13,833 nt of DNA from an uncultured Bifidobacterium sp. (GCA_937874315.1 CALNAE010000079.1:1-13833); one strand, 5' to 3'; positions 1-7,757 are shown, counted from the stretch's first letter. Numbers and translations: made by a program. The notes: generated by a model from the letters alone, not told the origin.

Positions 1-1338
1 GGCCACCGCTGCCGCGGCGGAAGCAGCCTCGACGCTCTCGGATTCCTCATCCTCGGCCGCCTCGCCCAAGAATTCGGAAAGGTCGAGCACGTCCTCACCG
101 TTCTTGAAGGTCACGACGCGCATACCAGCGAGCAGGCCCTTGGAACGACCGACCTCTTGCACCGCCGAACCGAGCTGCCCGTTATTGACGATAGCATTGA
201 CGAACTGGCTGGGATCCATGCCGTACTGCTGGGCGATGGACGTCAGGAAGTTAGTGACGTCGGCCTGGGAAACCTGCACGTTCATCTGCTCGGCAAGCGT
301 GTCGAGCACCATCTGATCACGCAGTTCCTTGACGGCGCCGTCTTCGGCTTCCTTCTTCTGATCGTCGGTGGCCTTCTTGCCGTCGGTGCCGAGGTTCTTG
401 AGATGCTCGGCGATGGCTTCTTCCTTCACGCCCTTGGGCACCGGGATCTCCGCACCCTCTTCGAGCTTGGCGATGAATGCGTCCCGGGCTTCGGTGGCCT
501 GTCGACCTTCGGCGTCATGCTCGCTGGCCTTGCGAATATCGGCCTTGAGCTCGTCGAGCGTATCGAATTCAGAAGCGTCTTTGGCAAAGTCGTCATCGAG
601 CTCGGGCAGTTCCTCATGTTTGACCGAATTGACCTTGACTTTGACCTGGGCCTTCTCGCCCTCGTGATCACCCGCTTCCAGCGTGCCTTCGAAGGTGGTT
701 TCCTCGCCGGCTGACAAGCCGTCGAGCGCCTCGTCAAGCCCGTCCAACATGGTGTTGGAACCAAGCTCGTAGCTCACGCCCTCCTGAGAATCGACGCTTT
801 CGCCGTCGATGGTCGCATCGAGATCGATGTTGGCAAAATCACCCTTGGCCGCCGGGCGATCGACGCCCACCAGCGTGCCGAAACGCTTGCGCAACGTTTC
901 CAACCGAGTATTGATGTCCTCCTCGGTGACCTCCGGCTTGGCCACCTGAATCTCCAGATCGTCGAGCTTGGGCAGCTCGATATCGGGACGGCGTTCCACC
1001 GTGGCGACGAACTTCAGCTTGGTGTCGTCCTTCTCCTTGGAGGGAACATCCTGAACGTCCAGCTCGGGCTGGGCCATCGGACGAACCTTCTTCTCCTCCA
1101 ACGCCTTCGAATACAAATCCGGAACCGCCTTGTTGACGGCCTCGCCCGCAACGGCGGGGAAACCGATGCGCTGATCGATGATCTTGCCGGGAACATGACC
1201 CTTGCGGAACCCGGGAATATTGACCTGCTTGGCGATATCCTTACGAGCATTGTCAAGATAAGGCTCGAATTCCTCTGGGTCGACGGTGACGGTGAGCCTC
1301 ACCTTGGTTGGCTCGAGATTCCTTACGCTGATTTTCAC
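1..1338 (-). CDS. tig: Trigger factor, ribosome-associated chaperone (3' end beyond window)
   Basis: Trigger factor binds the ribosome near the exit tunnel and shields nascent chains; it is a cytosolic ATP-independent chaperone with a peptidyl-prolyl isomerase domain. The frame stays open for 446 codons to the window edge, so only the last few residues and the stop are missing. The N-terminal ribosome-binding domain carries the signature GFRKGHVPGK at residues 43-52. An FKBP-like domain around residues 155-245 includes SYELGSNTMLDGLDEAL. The visible C-terminus is an acidic, Ala-rich tail (EDEESESVEAASAAAA). The start is GTG at 1338, giving MKISVRNLEPTKV, the usual actinobacterial N-terminus, with AGGAG 7 nt upstream; no ATG fits. 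The gene lies 51 nt downstream of RNase D and may be cotranscribed with it. Identification is very secure. Confidence 0.96.
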   Translation of the reverse strand, partial: MKISVRNLEPTKVRLTVTVDPEEFEPYLDNARKDIAKQVNIPGFRKGHVPGKIIDQRIGFPAVAGEAVNKAVPDLYSKALEEKKVRPMAQPELDVQDVPSKEKDDTKLKFVATVERRPDIELPKLDDLEIQVAKPEVTEEDINTRLETLRKRFGTLVGVDRPAAKGDFANIDLDATIDGESVDSQEGVSYELGSNTMLDGLDEALDGLSAGEETTFEGTLEAGDHEGEKAQVKVKVNSVKHEELPELDDDFAKDASEFDTLDELKADIRKASEHDAEGRQATEARDAFIAKLEEGAEIPVPKGVKEEAIAEHLKNLGTDGKKATDDQKKEAEDGAVKELRDQMVLDTLAEQMNVQVSQADVTNFLTSIAQQYGMDPSQFVNAIVNNGQLGSAVQEVGRSKGLLAGMRVVTFKNGEDVLDLSEFLGEAAEDEESESVEAASAAAAVA

Positions 1339-1345
1339 GCTTGCG

Positions 1346-1350
1346 CTCCT
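1346..1350 (-). promoter_or_regulatory. Ribosome binding site of tig
   Basis: AGGAG on the minus strand lies 7 nt before the GTG at 1338 and fixes this non-ATG start. The short gap back to the RNase D stop shows no clear -35/-10 pair. Confidence 0.75.
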
Positions 1351-1389
1351 GAATTACGGTTTTCGTGTATTTCTGCCGTTCGGCAACCG

Positions 1390-2673
1390 TTACATGATAG
1401 CGCGAGTTACGGACGCTGCCACCAGCTTCACCTGCCAGGGACGAGCCCCCTGCCCCGTGAGGAACGTCGCGACATCGCGCCGCTCGATTTCATCCGTCCA
1501 ACACAGATTGCGCAGCATCTGCGGTTTGATCACCATCTCCGGGGGCGTACGGGTGTCCTGCGATATCTGATTGATCACCTTGCGCGCCGCCTGCAGCCGT
1601 GCGTAGCGATGCGGATGCCTCGTCGACCAGTACTTCATGGAGCGAGGGGCATTCGCATGGTCCTGATCGGCGGTCTGCGATATGGTCGGCCACTCATCCG
1701 GTGCGAGCTCCAATGCCTGTTGGATCACCGATTTCCAGACCGAGGGCCGCACCGAGCGCTGTATCGGGCCATATCGCTCGAACATCTTGTCCTGCTCGCT
1801 CCCGGTGTGGATGCGCACCCGTTCGTTCAGAATACGCACTCCCCTGAACTCCTTGGCATTATGCGGTTTGATCTGCGCGGCGGCGATGATGGCCGCGTCG
1901 GACAGCAACAGGGTCGGCGCGATGTCATGCTCGCGGGCCAGTTCCTCGCGCTTTTGCCACAACGCCCTGGCCACCGCCTGACCCTGACGATCATGGCCGA
2001 GCACTGTGATATGCGACACCCGCATCCACGGCACAGGATGAGGTATGGGTGGCGTGGTTCCCTTGCGCAGCGCATAGGAGAACTCCTCCTCGGCCCATTG
2101 CGCCTTCCCCGACCGGACCAGCTCGCGGCGCATCCTGTCCTCGACTTCGATCAACAGCTCGACATCCAACGCCGCGTAATTGCGCCAGTCGCGCGGCAAC
2201 GGGCGGTAGGACCAATCCGCGGCGGAATGCTCCTTGGCCAACGTCAACCCGAGGTATCGCTCGGTGACGGCCGCCAGACCAAAGCAATGAAGGCCGAGAA
2301 GACGTGCCGCGATCTCCGTGTCGAACAACGCGCCAGGTTTCATCCCCAGTGCGGCGTATCCGGGCAGATCCTGCAATGAATCGTGGATGATCCATGTCGC
2401 GCCATTGACGGCACCGTTGAATTCCTCCCAGTCGACGTGTTCGGTCGCCAACGCGATGGGATCGAACAGCATGATGCCGGCGCCGTCGCGCTTGAATTGC
2501 ACCAGCCAATCCTCATGGCCATATCGAAATCCCGAGGCACGCTCGGCGTCCGCGGCCAACGGCCCCTGCGACTGGGCCAATCGTTCACAAGCCAGGTGAA
2601 AATCCTCTAACGTATCGATGACCTCAGGAACACCTTCTCGTGGTTCCCTGAGTAATCTCGGTTCATCGGCCAA
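1390..2673 (-). CDS. rnd: RNase D-like 3'-5' exoribonuclease with HRDC domain
   Basis: This is a DEDDy-family 3'-5' exonuclease related to RNase D, which trims 3' ends of structured RNAs such as tRNA precursors. Length is 427 aa from the start chosen here. Exo I is DAE (D42, E44, in PLAADAERASG). Exo II is HDSLQDLPG with D102. Exo III is YAALDVELL with Y167 and D170 approximately. All four acidic ligands and the Tyr are present, so it should be active. An HRDC nucleic-acid-binding domain follows near residues 215-300 (ALWQKREELAREHDIAP). The chosen start is TTG at 2673: AGGAGG lies 9 nt upstream and the product begins MADEPRLL. An ATG at 2691 has no Shine-Dalgarno sequence before it. The start lies inside the end of the DUF3000 gene (11-nt overlap), which suggests translational coupling. 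The symbol is by family; the exact RNA substrate is unknown. Confidence 0.9.
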   Translation of the reverse strand: MADEPRLLREPREGVPEVIDTLEDFHLACERLAQSQGPLAADAERASGFRYGHEDWLVQFKRDGAGIMLFDPIALATEHVDWEEFNGAVNGATWIIHDSLQDLPGYAALGMKPGALFDTEIAARLLGLHCFGLAAVTERYLGLTLAKEHSAADWSYRPLPRDWRNYAALDVELLIEVEDRMRRELVRSGKAQWAEEEFSYALRKGTTPPIPHPVPWMRVSHITVLGHDRQGQAVARALWQKREELAREHDIAPTLLLSDAAIIAAAQIKPHNAKEFRGVRILNERVRIHTGSEQDKMFERYGPIQRSVRPSVWKSVIQQALELAPDEWPTISQTADQDHANAPRSMKYWSTRHPHRYARLQAARKVINQISQDTRTPPEMVIKPQMLRNLCWTDEIERRDVATFLTGQGARPWQVKLVAASVTRAIM

Positions 2674-3460
2674 CCGCGGCACCCTCCTCATCGTCAGCGA
2701 CGGCGTGCATGAATCGCGTCCACGACTCGATCTGAGCACCGACGTCCGGGCCTTCGCCCGTATCTGCCATCTGCGGCGTCCACGATACTCGTATCTCGCA
2801 ACCTCCCGAGGCATGCGCGAGCTCGACCCCAAACCCGGTGTCCTTGATGACGCTGACCGTGCCCACGATGTCCCGAGCCCCCGCGCGCTTCAACTCCCCC
2901 TGCATCTCATCCCAACTCATCGCGACCGTGAGCTCGGTAGGCTGCGAAACGTCCATGGGAAAGCGCAGATAGGCGACGCAACGCCAATGGCCCTGCCATC
3001 CATCCTGCGGTCGACGGCAGAACATCGCCATCAACCAGCCATGCACCGTCGATATGCCGCCCATGACATCGATATTGCCCATCCTATCGGCGGCCACGTC
3101 GTCAACGCCTTCCCCATCACGTTCCCCGTCCGTACACCGTAGGGGCACACAACGCAACGACACGCCTACGCCGTAGTCGGCCAGCGACGCGGGAACCGGA
3201 ATCTCATGATATGCCATCCACCGCTGGCGCGGCATCGCGACGACCGACATCACGGCCGACCAGACCTCATCAGGCACGTCAGCGGGCCTCGAGGGAACCG
3301 ACGGCCGACGAACGCGATGTGATGCGTCTTCACGATCCGCGAGCCGTCCGGCACGATTCTCACCGACGGATGCATCGCCGAGAGGGGAATCCCACACGGG
3401 AACCGCCGGTTCTAACGCCGGCTCGGTGGCCGAATCCGGAAACGCGTATATTGTCGCCAT
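2663..3460 (-). CDS. DUF3000 domain-containing protein
   Basis: A 265-aa cytosolic protein with no signal peptide or membrane segment. It matches the actinobacterial DUF3000 family, whose function is unknown. The family pattern shows from about residue 60 onward: PDEVWSAVMSV, then RQRWMAYHEIPVPASLADYGVGVSL (cited in part), GWQGHWRCVAYLRFPMD, MSWDEMQGELKRAGA, then IVGTVSVIKDTGFG and CEIRVSWTP. The first 60 residues are low-complexity and probably disordered. In actinobacteria DUF3000 is commonly next to an HRDC/RNase D gene, as here, with stop and start overlapping by 11 nt. That linkage hints at a role in RNA processing but does not prove one. The ATG at 3460 has no good Shine-Dalgarno; a TAGGCT box ends 6 nt before it, so a leaderless transcript is possible. 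Confidence 0.88.
   Translation of the reverse strand: MATIYAFPDSATEPALEPAVPVWDSPLGDASVGENRAGRLADREDASHRVRRPSVPSRPADVPDEVWSAVMSVVAMPRQRWMAYHEIPVPASLADYGVGVSLRCVPLRCTDGERDGEGVDDVAADRMGNIDVMGGISTVHGWLMAMFCRRPQDGWQGHWRCVAYLRFPMDVSQPTELTVAMSWDEMQGELKRAGARDIVGTVSVIKDTGFGVELAHASGGCEIRVSWTPQMADTGEGPDVGAQIESWTRFMHAVADDEEGAAVGR
2683..2688 (-). promoter_or_regulatory. Shine-Dalgarno AGGAGG for the TTG start of RNase D
   Basis: A perfect AGGAGG lies inside the last codons of the DUF3000 gene, 9 nt before TTG 2673. It is the main reason for preferring the TTG over upstream ATGs at 2691 and 2832. Confidence 0.7.
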
Positions 3461-3659
3461 GTCTACAGCCTACGATGCGAACGGCGATGGATCGGGCATC
3501 GCCACGCGCGCGGCCGCACATCAGCCCGAATCTGAAGTCCGGCACGGTGACGGCCCGGCGATATCCCGACGTCGTTGTCTACCGATCGCCGTGGGTGAGG
3601 GAGTCGGTCCTGTCACAGACGCCCGGCGATACCCGGACGCCTAGTGGCACCCGGGATCC
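3461..3659. other. Intergenic region between pflA and the DUF3000 gene
   Basis: This 199-nt gap holds no convincing gene. It contains an 11-bp direct repeat, gcccggcgata, at 3553-3563 and 3621-3631, and a perfect 7-bp inverted repeat (3483-3489 with 3497-3503, loop of 7) in the region upstream of the DUF3000 start. TAGGCT at 3472-3467 on the minus strand could be a -10 element for a leaderless DUF3000 mRNA. I see no T-rich terminator for pflA. Confidence 0.4.
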
Positions 3660-4541
3660 TTAATACACCGTGAAACCGCGCGCCTCGAACTGCCTCTTCA
3701 CCCGGTTCCTGATCTCGGCGGATGGGCCCTTCTGATGTTCCAAAGGATAGGGTATGCGTAACTCGTGCCATTTCGGCCGTCCCAATTGGTGGAAGGGCAG
3801 CACGTCGATATGCTCGACGGCGTCGCCGAATGTCTCGACGATGTTGGCGATGTTCTCGATGTTGTCTTCCGGATCCGTCAAGCCCGGGATCAGCACGAAC
3901 CGCACCCAGATCTTCTTGTGGTGCGCCGCCAGCCGTTGACCGAATGCGATCGTCGGCGCGAGAACGCCGCCGGTAAGTGTCTTATATCGCTGCTCGTCGC
4001 CCGCCTTGACGTCCAACAGGCACAGATCGATATCGTCGATCATCTCATCGGTGTAGTTCTTGTTGAGAAACCCCGCGGTGTCCAGACAGGTGTGCACACC
4101 CATCTCCTTGGCCGCGCGGAAGACACGTGAGACGAAGGCGGGCTGCATCATGGACTCGCCGCCGGAGAAGGTGATGCCGCCGCCGGTCGCCTTGAACAGG
4201 TCCTGATATCGGGCGACCTTGTCGATCATGGCGTCGAGATACACCGGCTGCCCGTCGCGCATCTTCCAGGTGTCGGGATTCTGACAGAACTGGCAACGAA
4301 GCGGACATCCGCTCATAAACACCGTCATTCTGGTACCGGGCCCGTCGACCGAGGTGTTGATGTCCCACGAATGGACGAAACCGATGTCTCCTGTTCTCAG
4401 GGCAGCGATGCGATCGCGGCGGTCCAGCCCGACGGGCGACTCGAATCCGGACAGGCCTCCCATCAGCGTGCGCCTCGAATATTCCTTCGAAGTCTTGAGC
4501 ATATGCGGTTTGGTGGTCTGGAACGTCGTCATCTGCGACAT
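3660..4541 (-). CDS. pflA: Pyruvate formate-lyase activating enzyme (radical SAM)
   Basis: This cytosolic radical-SAM enzyme uses a [4Fe-4S] cluster and S-adenosylmethionine to abstract hydrogen from the conserved glycine of PflB, switching it on under anaerobic conditions. The protein is 293 aa. The cluster motif CxxxCxxC is C79-PLR-C83-QF-C86, followed by the family sequence QNPDTW. The SAM-contacting GGGITFSGGE lies near residues 119-128. Other PflA-type stretches are FVHSWDINTSVDGPGTR, LCLLDVKAGD and HIDVLPFHQLG near the C-terminus. About 50 N-terminal residues precede the part aligned with the shorter E. coli enzyme; I recall the bifidobacterial proteins being extended in this way. AAGGAGGG lies just upstream of the ATG at 4541; a second ATG three codons in is possible. 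It follows pflB at 193 nt, with a hairpin between them. Confidence 0.96.
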   Translation of the reverse strand: MSQMTTFQTTKPHMLKTSKEYSRRTLMGGLSGFESPVGLDRRDRIAALRTGDIGFVHSWDINTSVDGPGTRMTVFMSGCPLRCQFCQNPDTWKMRDGQPVYLDAMIDKVARYQDLFKATGGGITFSGGESMMQPAFVSRVFRAAKEMGVHTCLDTAGFLNKNYTDEMIDDIDLCLLDVKAGDEQRYKTLTGGVLAPTIAFGQRLAAHHKKIWVRFVLIPGLTDPEDNIENIANIVETFGDAVEHIDVLPFHQLGRPKWHELRIPYPLEHQKGPSAEIRNRVKRQFEARGFTVY

Positions 4542-4602
4542 CGTGCCCTCCTTCGGATCATCATCCTGCTTGTCATACTACCGATACCGACCCCGGCAGC
4601 CT

Positions 4603-4619
4603 AGGCGCTCGGTGCGCCT
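4603..4619 (-). other. Second small stem-loop between pflB and pflA
   Basis: A 6-bp inverted repeat, aggcgc / gcgcct around a 5-nt loop, lies 27 nt past the main hairpin in the direction of transcription. It may belong to the pflA leader or be a chance structure. No strong pflA promoter is evident; TAGTAT on the minus strand near 4577 is a weak -10 candidate without a good -35. Confidence 0.3.
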
Positions 4620-4646
4620 TGAGCGGAACCCATCCAGCCATACATA

Positions 4647-4674
4647 AGGGGCGGAGCCTTATGACTCCGCCCCT
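4647..4674 (-). terminator. Hairpin terminator or attenuator after pflB
   Basis: A perfect 10-bp inverted repeat, aggggcggag / ctccgcccct with an 8-nt loop, begins 60 nt after the pflB stop. The minus-strand sequence after the stem (TATGTATGG) is only weakly T-rich, so termination may be partial. Some transcription may reach pflA, in keeping with far more PflB than activase being needed. The stem may also protect the pflB mRNA 3' end. Confidence 0.65.
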
Positions 4675-4734
4675 GTGTTCGTCACCGAGCATTCGTCACC
4701 GATAGCCGATGGCGGCGTATCGGATCAGATCATC

Positions 4735-7110
4735 TCAGTCGACGACCGAACCCTGATGGAAGGTACGGGAAATGACGTCGAGCTGCTGCTCACGGGTGAG
4801 CTTGACGAAGTTCACCGCATAGCCGGAGACACGCACCGTCAGATGCGGGTACTTATCCGGGTGCTCGACGGCATCCTCCAGCTGTTCCTTACGCAACACG
4901 TTGATGTTGGCGTGATACAGACCGTGGCCGTTGCCCGCGTCGAGAATGCCGACCAGGTTGTTGATACGCTCGGACTCATCGCGGCCAAGACCGTCGGGAG
5001 TGATGGTGTTGGTCAGCGAGATGCCGTCCAACGCGTCGTTGTAGTCGATCTTGCCGACCGAGAACATCGAGGGCAGCATGCCATGCGCATCCATGCCGTT
5101 CTCCGGGTTCGCACCAGGAGCGTACGGGGTGCCCTTCACATGTCCGGACGGGAAGGAACCTGTGTTGGTCCCGTACTCGACGTTGGACGTGATGGTCAGA
5201 ATGGACTGGGTCGGTACCGCGTCGCGATATACCGGCAGCCGCTTGATCTGCCCCATGACCGTGCTCACAACCCAAGTGGCGAGCTTGTCGGCGCGATCAT
5301 CGTCGTTGCCGTAGATCGGGAAGTCGCCCTCGGTGCGATAGCCGACCACCAGGTCGTCCTCGGCGCCTTCGACGTATTCCTTCTCATGGCCCTCGAGGTT
5401 CTTGGCATCCTTGTTGTAGATCGGATACACCTTTGCATACTTCAGGGCAGCCAGCGAATCGGCGGCGATGGACAGACCGGACATGCCGCATCCGAGGGTG
5501 CGATATACTTCCTTGTCGTGCAGGGCCATCTCGATGGACTCGTAGGCATACTTGTCATGCATGTAATGGATGATGTTCAGCGCCTCGACATAGGTTTCGG
5601 ACAGCCATTCGAGAGCCTTCTCGTAGTTGTCCTTGACCTTCTGGAAGTCGAGCGTGCCGTCGGCCTCCGGACGAATCGGATCGATGAAGCCCTTGTCGAT
5701 GACCTGCATGCCGGTCATCTCGTCGCGACCGCCGTTGATGGCATAGAGGAACGCCTTCGCGGAGTTCACGCGAGCGCCGAAGAACTGCATCTGCTTGCCC
5801 ACGCGCATCGGGGAGACGCAGCATGCGATGGCCGCGTCATCACCCCAGTGATTGCGAATCTCCTTGTCGGACTCGTACTGGATGGCCGAGGTGTCGATGG
5901 AGATACGTGCGCAGAAGCGCTTGTAGCCCTCGGGCAGCTTCGGATCCCAGAAGATGGTGATATTCGGCTCGGGACCGGGTCCGAGATGCTCGAGCGTCAG
6001 CGTGTTGAGCAGACGGAACGAGGTCTTGGTGACCATCGGACGACCGTCGTCGGCGAAACCGGCGTCGGACCAGGTGGCCCAATACGGATCGCCGGAGAAG
6101 ATCTTGTCATAATCCTTGGTACGAAGGAAGCGAACGATACGCAGCTTCATGACGATCTGGTCGATGATCTCCTGCGCACCTTGCTCGTCAAGCGTGCCGT
6201 TCTTGAGATCGCGCTCGAAGTAGCTGTCAAAGAAGGCGGAGTTACGGCCGAAGCTCATGGCCGCGCCGTCCTGGCTCTTGACCGAAGCCAGGTAGCCCAT
6301 GTAGGTCCACTGCACGGCTTCCTGCGCGGTCTGCGCCGGGCGGGACAGATCCAGTCCGTACTCATTGCCCAGGGCGATGAGCTGCTTGAGCGCCTTGACC
6401 TGTTCGTCATGCTCTTCACGGAAGCGGATCCAGTGCTCGATTTCGGTCTCGGTGAAGTCGTTGCGATACGGCACGGAGTCCTTGTCGCGCTTCTTGAGCG
6501 CGATCAGCTCGTTCACGCCATACAGGGCGACGCGGCGATAGTCGCCGATGATACGGCCACGACCGTAGGCATCCGGCAGGCCAGTGAGAATCTTATTGTG
6601 ACGGGCGATCTTGATGTTGCGGGTGTAGACGCCGAACACGCCGTCGTTATGAGTCTTGCGATAGCGGGTGAAGATCTTCTTGATCTCGGGATCGGGCTCC
6701 TTGCCCGCCTCCATGATGGCCTGCTCGACCATGCGCCAACCGCCGTTCGGCATCATGGCACGCTTGCAAGGAACATCGGTCTGCAAGCCGACAACCACAT
6801 TGTCGACCTCCGGGCTCTCGATATAGCCGGCGGGGAAGGCATCGATGCCGGCCGGGGTGTGCGTGTCCACGTCATAGACGCGCTGCTTGCGCTCGACCGC
6901 CAGATAGTTCTCGTCGAGATACTTCCACATATGCTTGGTCTTCTCCGTGGCATCAGCCAAGAAGGATTCATCGCCCTCGTATGGGGTGTAGTTCTTCTGG
7001 ATAAAGTCACGAACGTCAATGTCCTTCTGCCAGTTTCCACCGGTGAAACCATCCCAAGCCTTAGCCTGGAGCTCCTCGGCTGACAGAGCGGTCTCATCAA
7101 CTGCTGTCAT
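4735..7110 (-). CDS. pflB: Formate C-acetyltransferase (pyruvate formate-lyase)
   Basis: PflB converts pyruvate and CoA to acetyl-CoA and formate by a glycyl-radical mechanism. In bifidobacteria this is the route that diverts pyruvate from lactate to formate, acetate and ethanol. The product is 791 aa, the usual bifidobacterial length. The active-site cysteine pair is C430-C431 in IACCVSPMRVGKQ, and the radical glycine is G763 in RVSGYAVNF, 28 residues from the C-terminus. Other PFL landmarks are MMPNGGWRMVEQAI, DAYGRGRIIGDYRR and PEPNITIFWDPKLP. The start is ATG at 7110 (MTAVDETALSAEE), with AAGGAG 5 nt upstream; the frame extends to an ATG at 7140 that has no Shine-Dalgarno. The promoter region carries two operator-like palindromes. 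PflA is next downstream. The protein is oxygen-sensitive once activated. Identification is certain. Confidence 0.98.
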   Translation of the reverse strand: MTAVDETALSAEELQAKAWDGFTGGNWQKDIDVRDFIQKNYTPYEGDESFLADATEKTKHMWKYLDENYLAVERKQRVYDVDTHTPAGIDAFPAGYIESPEVDNVVVGLQTDVPCKRAMMPNGGWRMVEQAIMEAGKEPDPEIKKIFTRYRKTHNDGVFGVYTRNIKIARHNKILTGLPDAYGRGRIIGDYRRVALYGVNELIALKKRDKDSVPYRNDFTETEIEHWIRFREEHDEQVKALKQLIALGNEYGLDLSRPAQTAQEAVQWTYMGYLASVKSQDGAAMSFGRNSAFFDSYFERDLKNGTLDEQGAQEIIDQIVMKLRIVRFLRTKDYDKIFSGDPYWATWSDAGFADDGRPMVTKTSFRLLNTLTLEHLGPGPEPNITIFWDPKLPEGYKRFCARISIDTSAIQYESDKEIRNHWGDDAAIACCVSPMRVGKQMQFFGARVNSAKAFLYAINGGRDEMTGMQVIDKGFIDPIRPEADGTLDFQKVKDNYEKALEWLSETYVEALNIIHYMHDKYAYESIEMALHDKEVYRTLGCGMSGLSIAADSLAALKYAKVYPIYNKDAKNLEGHEKEYVEGAEDDLVVGYRTEGDFPIYGNDDDRADKLATWVVSTVMGQIKRLPVYRDAVPTQSILTITSNVEYGTNTGSFPSGHVKGTPYAPGANPENGMDAHGMLPSMFSVGKIDYNDALDGISLTNTITPDGLGRDESERINNLVGILDAGNGHGLYHANINVLRKEQLEDAVEHPDKYPHLTVRVSGYAVNFVKLTREQQLDVISRTFHQGSVVD

Positions 7111-7115
7111 AATCA

Positions 7116-7121
7116 CTCCTT
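7116..7121 (-). promoter_or_regulatory. Ribosome binding site of pflB
   Basis: AAGGAG, 5 nt before ATG 7110, decides the start in favour of 7110 over the in-frame ATG at 7140. Confidence 0.8.
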
Positions 7122-7160
7122 CGTGTGGTACGAAACACATTTTGCATCTCGCTTTATGTT

Positions 7161-7199
7161 ATTGTAGGCAGCATTAGCTGAGAACAGTCCGGATTTCAA
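7161..7199 (-). promoter_or_regulatory. Candidate pflB promoter
   Basis: On the minus strand TACAAT (7166-7161) is a good -10 box about 50 nt before the start codon. TTGAAA (7199-7194) resembles a -35 box but is 27 nt from TACAAT. It is 17 nt from TAATGC, which is a weaker -10. Either TTGAAA/TAATGC or an extended TACAAT promoter with a poor -35 is possible. The assignment comes from base patterns only. Confidence 0.45.
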
Positions 7200-7215
7200 C
7201 GTGAGCTTTATCACA
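7200..7215. promoter_or_regulatory. CRP/GlxR-like palindrome upstream of pflB
   Basis: The sequence cgtga-gcttta-tcaca matches the CRP-family pattern TGTGA-N6-TCACA at nine of ten arm positions. It directly abuts the TTGAAA box, where a bound regulator could activate or block RNA polymerase. GlxR of corynebacteria recognises this pattern. Whether this organism has such a regulator cannot be seen here. Confidence 0.45.
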
Positions 7216-7218
7216 CTC

Positions 7219-7232
7219 TGTTAGCGTTCACA
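7219..7232. promoter_or_regulatory. LacI-family (cre-like) operator upstream of pflB
   Basis: Read on the minus strand, TGTGAACGCTAACA fits the LacI/CcpA-family pattern TGNNANCGNTNNCA at every fixed position, with the central CG. Bifidobacteria use many LacI-type sugar regulators, and a global one (called AraQ in comparative regulon work) has been proposed to act on central fermentation genes. Assigning this site to it is inference. Confidence 0.5.
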
Positions 7233-7304
7233 GCATCATGGCGCAGCCACGTCAACGATCGCGGCCGTGGAAGATTGTCCTCGATCGATCTCGGTTCGTC
7301 CGGT

Positions 7305-7757
7305 TTACCGCAGTCGTTGAACCAACGCGAAGCGCTCGCACACCACCTCCGTCGAATCCGTAATGCGAAGATCGCGCGTCCCGATCCCGTCCAGAAACTC
7401 ATCGCTCGACCAGAACCCCTCATGGGCCCGTCGCCACGAGGCCACATCCCGAAAGCCTTCGCCCTCGTGTCGCGCGTGAGCTGCACCCACCTCGTCGATC
7501 CGGCAGATGCGTATCGCCATCTGCCGCAGCACGCACACCGGTCGGCCACCGGAATCAATCGGAACCGAGAGCGTGCCGACCGGTCGAATGGATTCGTGAG
7601 CGCGTCGATATTCCTCGAGCAGCGATGTCGTCGTCGTTTTCGAACCATCGAGAACCGCCTCGATCAATGCATCGCGCAACGTACCCGGGTAGGCAAAACT
7701 CATCGCATGGCAATGACGCGACATCGACCAGGTGACAGGCAACGCGGGCCCGCGCAT
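7305..7757 (-). CDS. ASCH-domain protein, N-terminus apparently lost to a frameshift
   Basis: ASCH domains are small beta-barrel folds thought to bind RNA or modified nucleosides; the role of this one is unknown. Family features are FAYPGTLRDALIEAVLDGSK followed by TTTTSL, HARHEGEGFRDVASWRRAHEGFW, and a C-terminal strand EVVCERFALVQRLR. The frame is open from ATG 7757 (150 aa), but the first 20 residues do not look like the family and none of its starts (7757, 7724, 7703) has a Shine-Dalgarno. The true N-terminus appears to lie in another frame, ending in PCDEF, and joins as EF|AYPG if one T is removed from the T4 run at 7695-7698. The rejoined protein would be 169 aa. Either a real frameshift mutation, a sequencing error, or reinitiation at ATG 7703 (132 aa) could explain this. 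It follows the SPOR-like gene. Confidence 0.72.
   Translation of the reverse strand: MRGPALPVTWSMSRHCHAMSFAYPGTLRDALIEAVLDGSKTTTTSLLEEYRRAHESIRPVGTLSVPIDSGGRPVCVLRQMAIRICRIDEVGAAHARHEGEGFRDVASWRRAHEGFWSSDEFLDGIGTRDLRITDSTEVVCERFALVQRLR

Noticed and set aside
1195..2379. A 394-codon plus-strand open frame opposite RNase D and the start of tig
   Set aside because: The opposite strand encodes RNase D with all exonuclease motifs and the trigger factor signature; the plus frame has no family features.
3461..3659. A small gene or non-coding RNA between pflA and the DUF3000 gene
   Set aside because: Open frames here lack ribosome sites and family features, and the structures are short (7-bp stem, 11-bp repeat) in GC-rich DNA where chance matches are common.
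4675..7083. An 802-codon open frame on the plus strand opposite pflB
   Set aside because: pflB on the minus strand is certain, with catalytic residues and near-identity in remembered family sequence. The plus frame lacks domain motifs and reads as V/L/D/G-rich antisense translation, as expected of high-GC genes with strong third-position bias.
7111..7140. An upstream ATG for pflB at 7140, adding MCFVPHEGVI
   Set aside because: It has no Shine-Dalgarno, and AAGGAG sits within this stretch at the right distance from ATG 7110, which gives the standard bifidobacterial N-terminus.
7219..7232. A Rex (NADH-sensing) site before pflB
   Set aside because: Rex sites are TTGTGAA-N4-TTCACAA; here the half-sites are too close (14 bp overall) and the central CG fits a LacI-type operator better.
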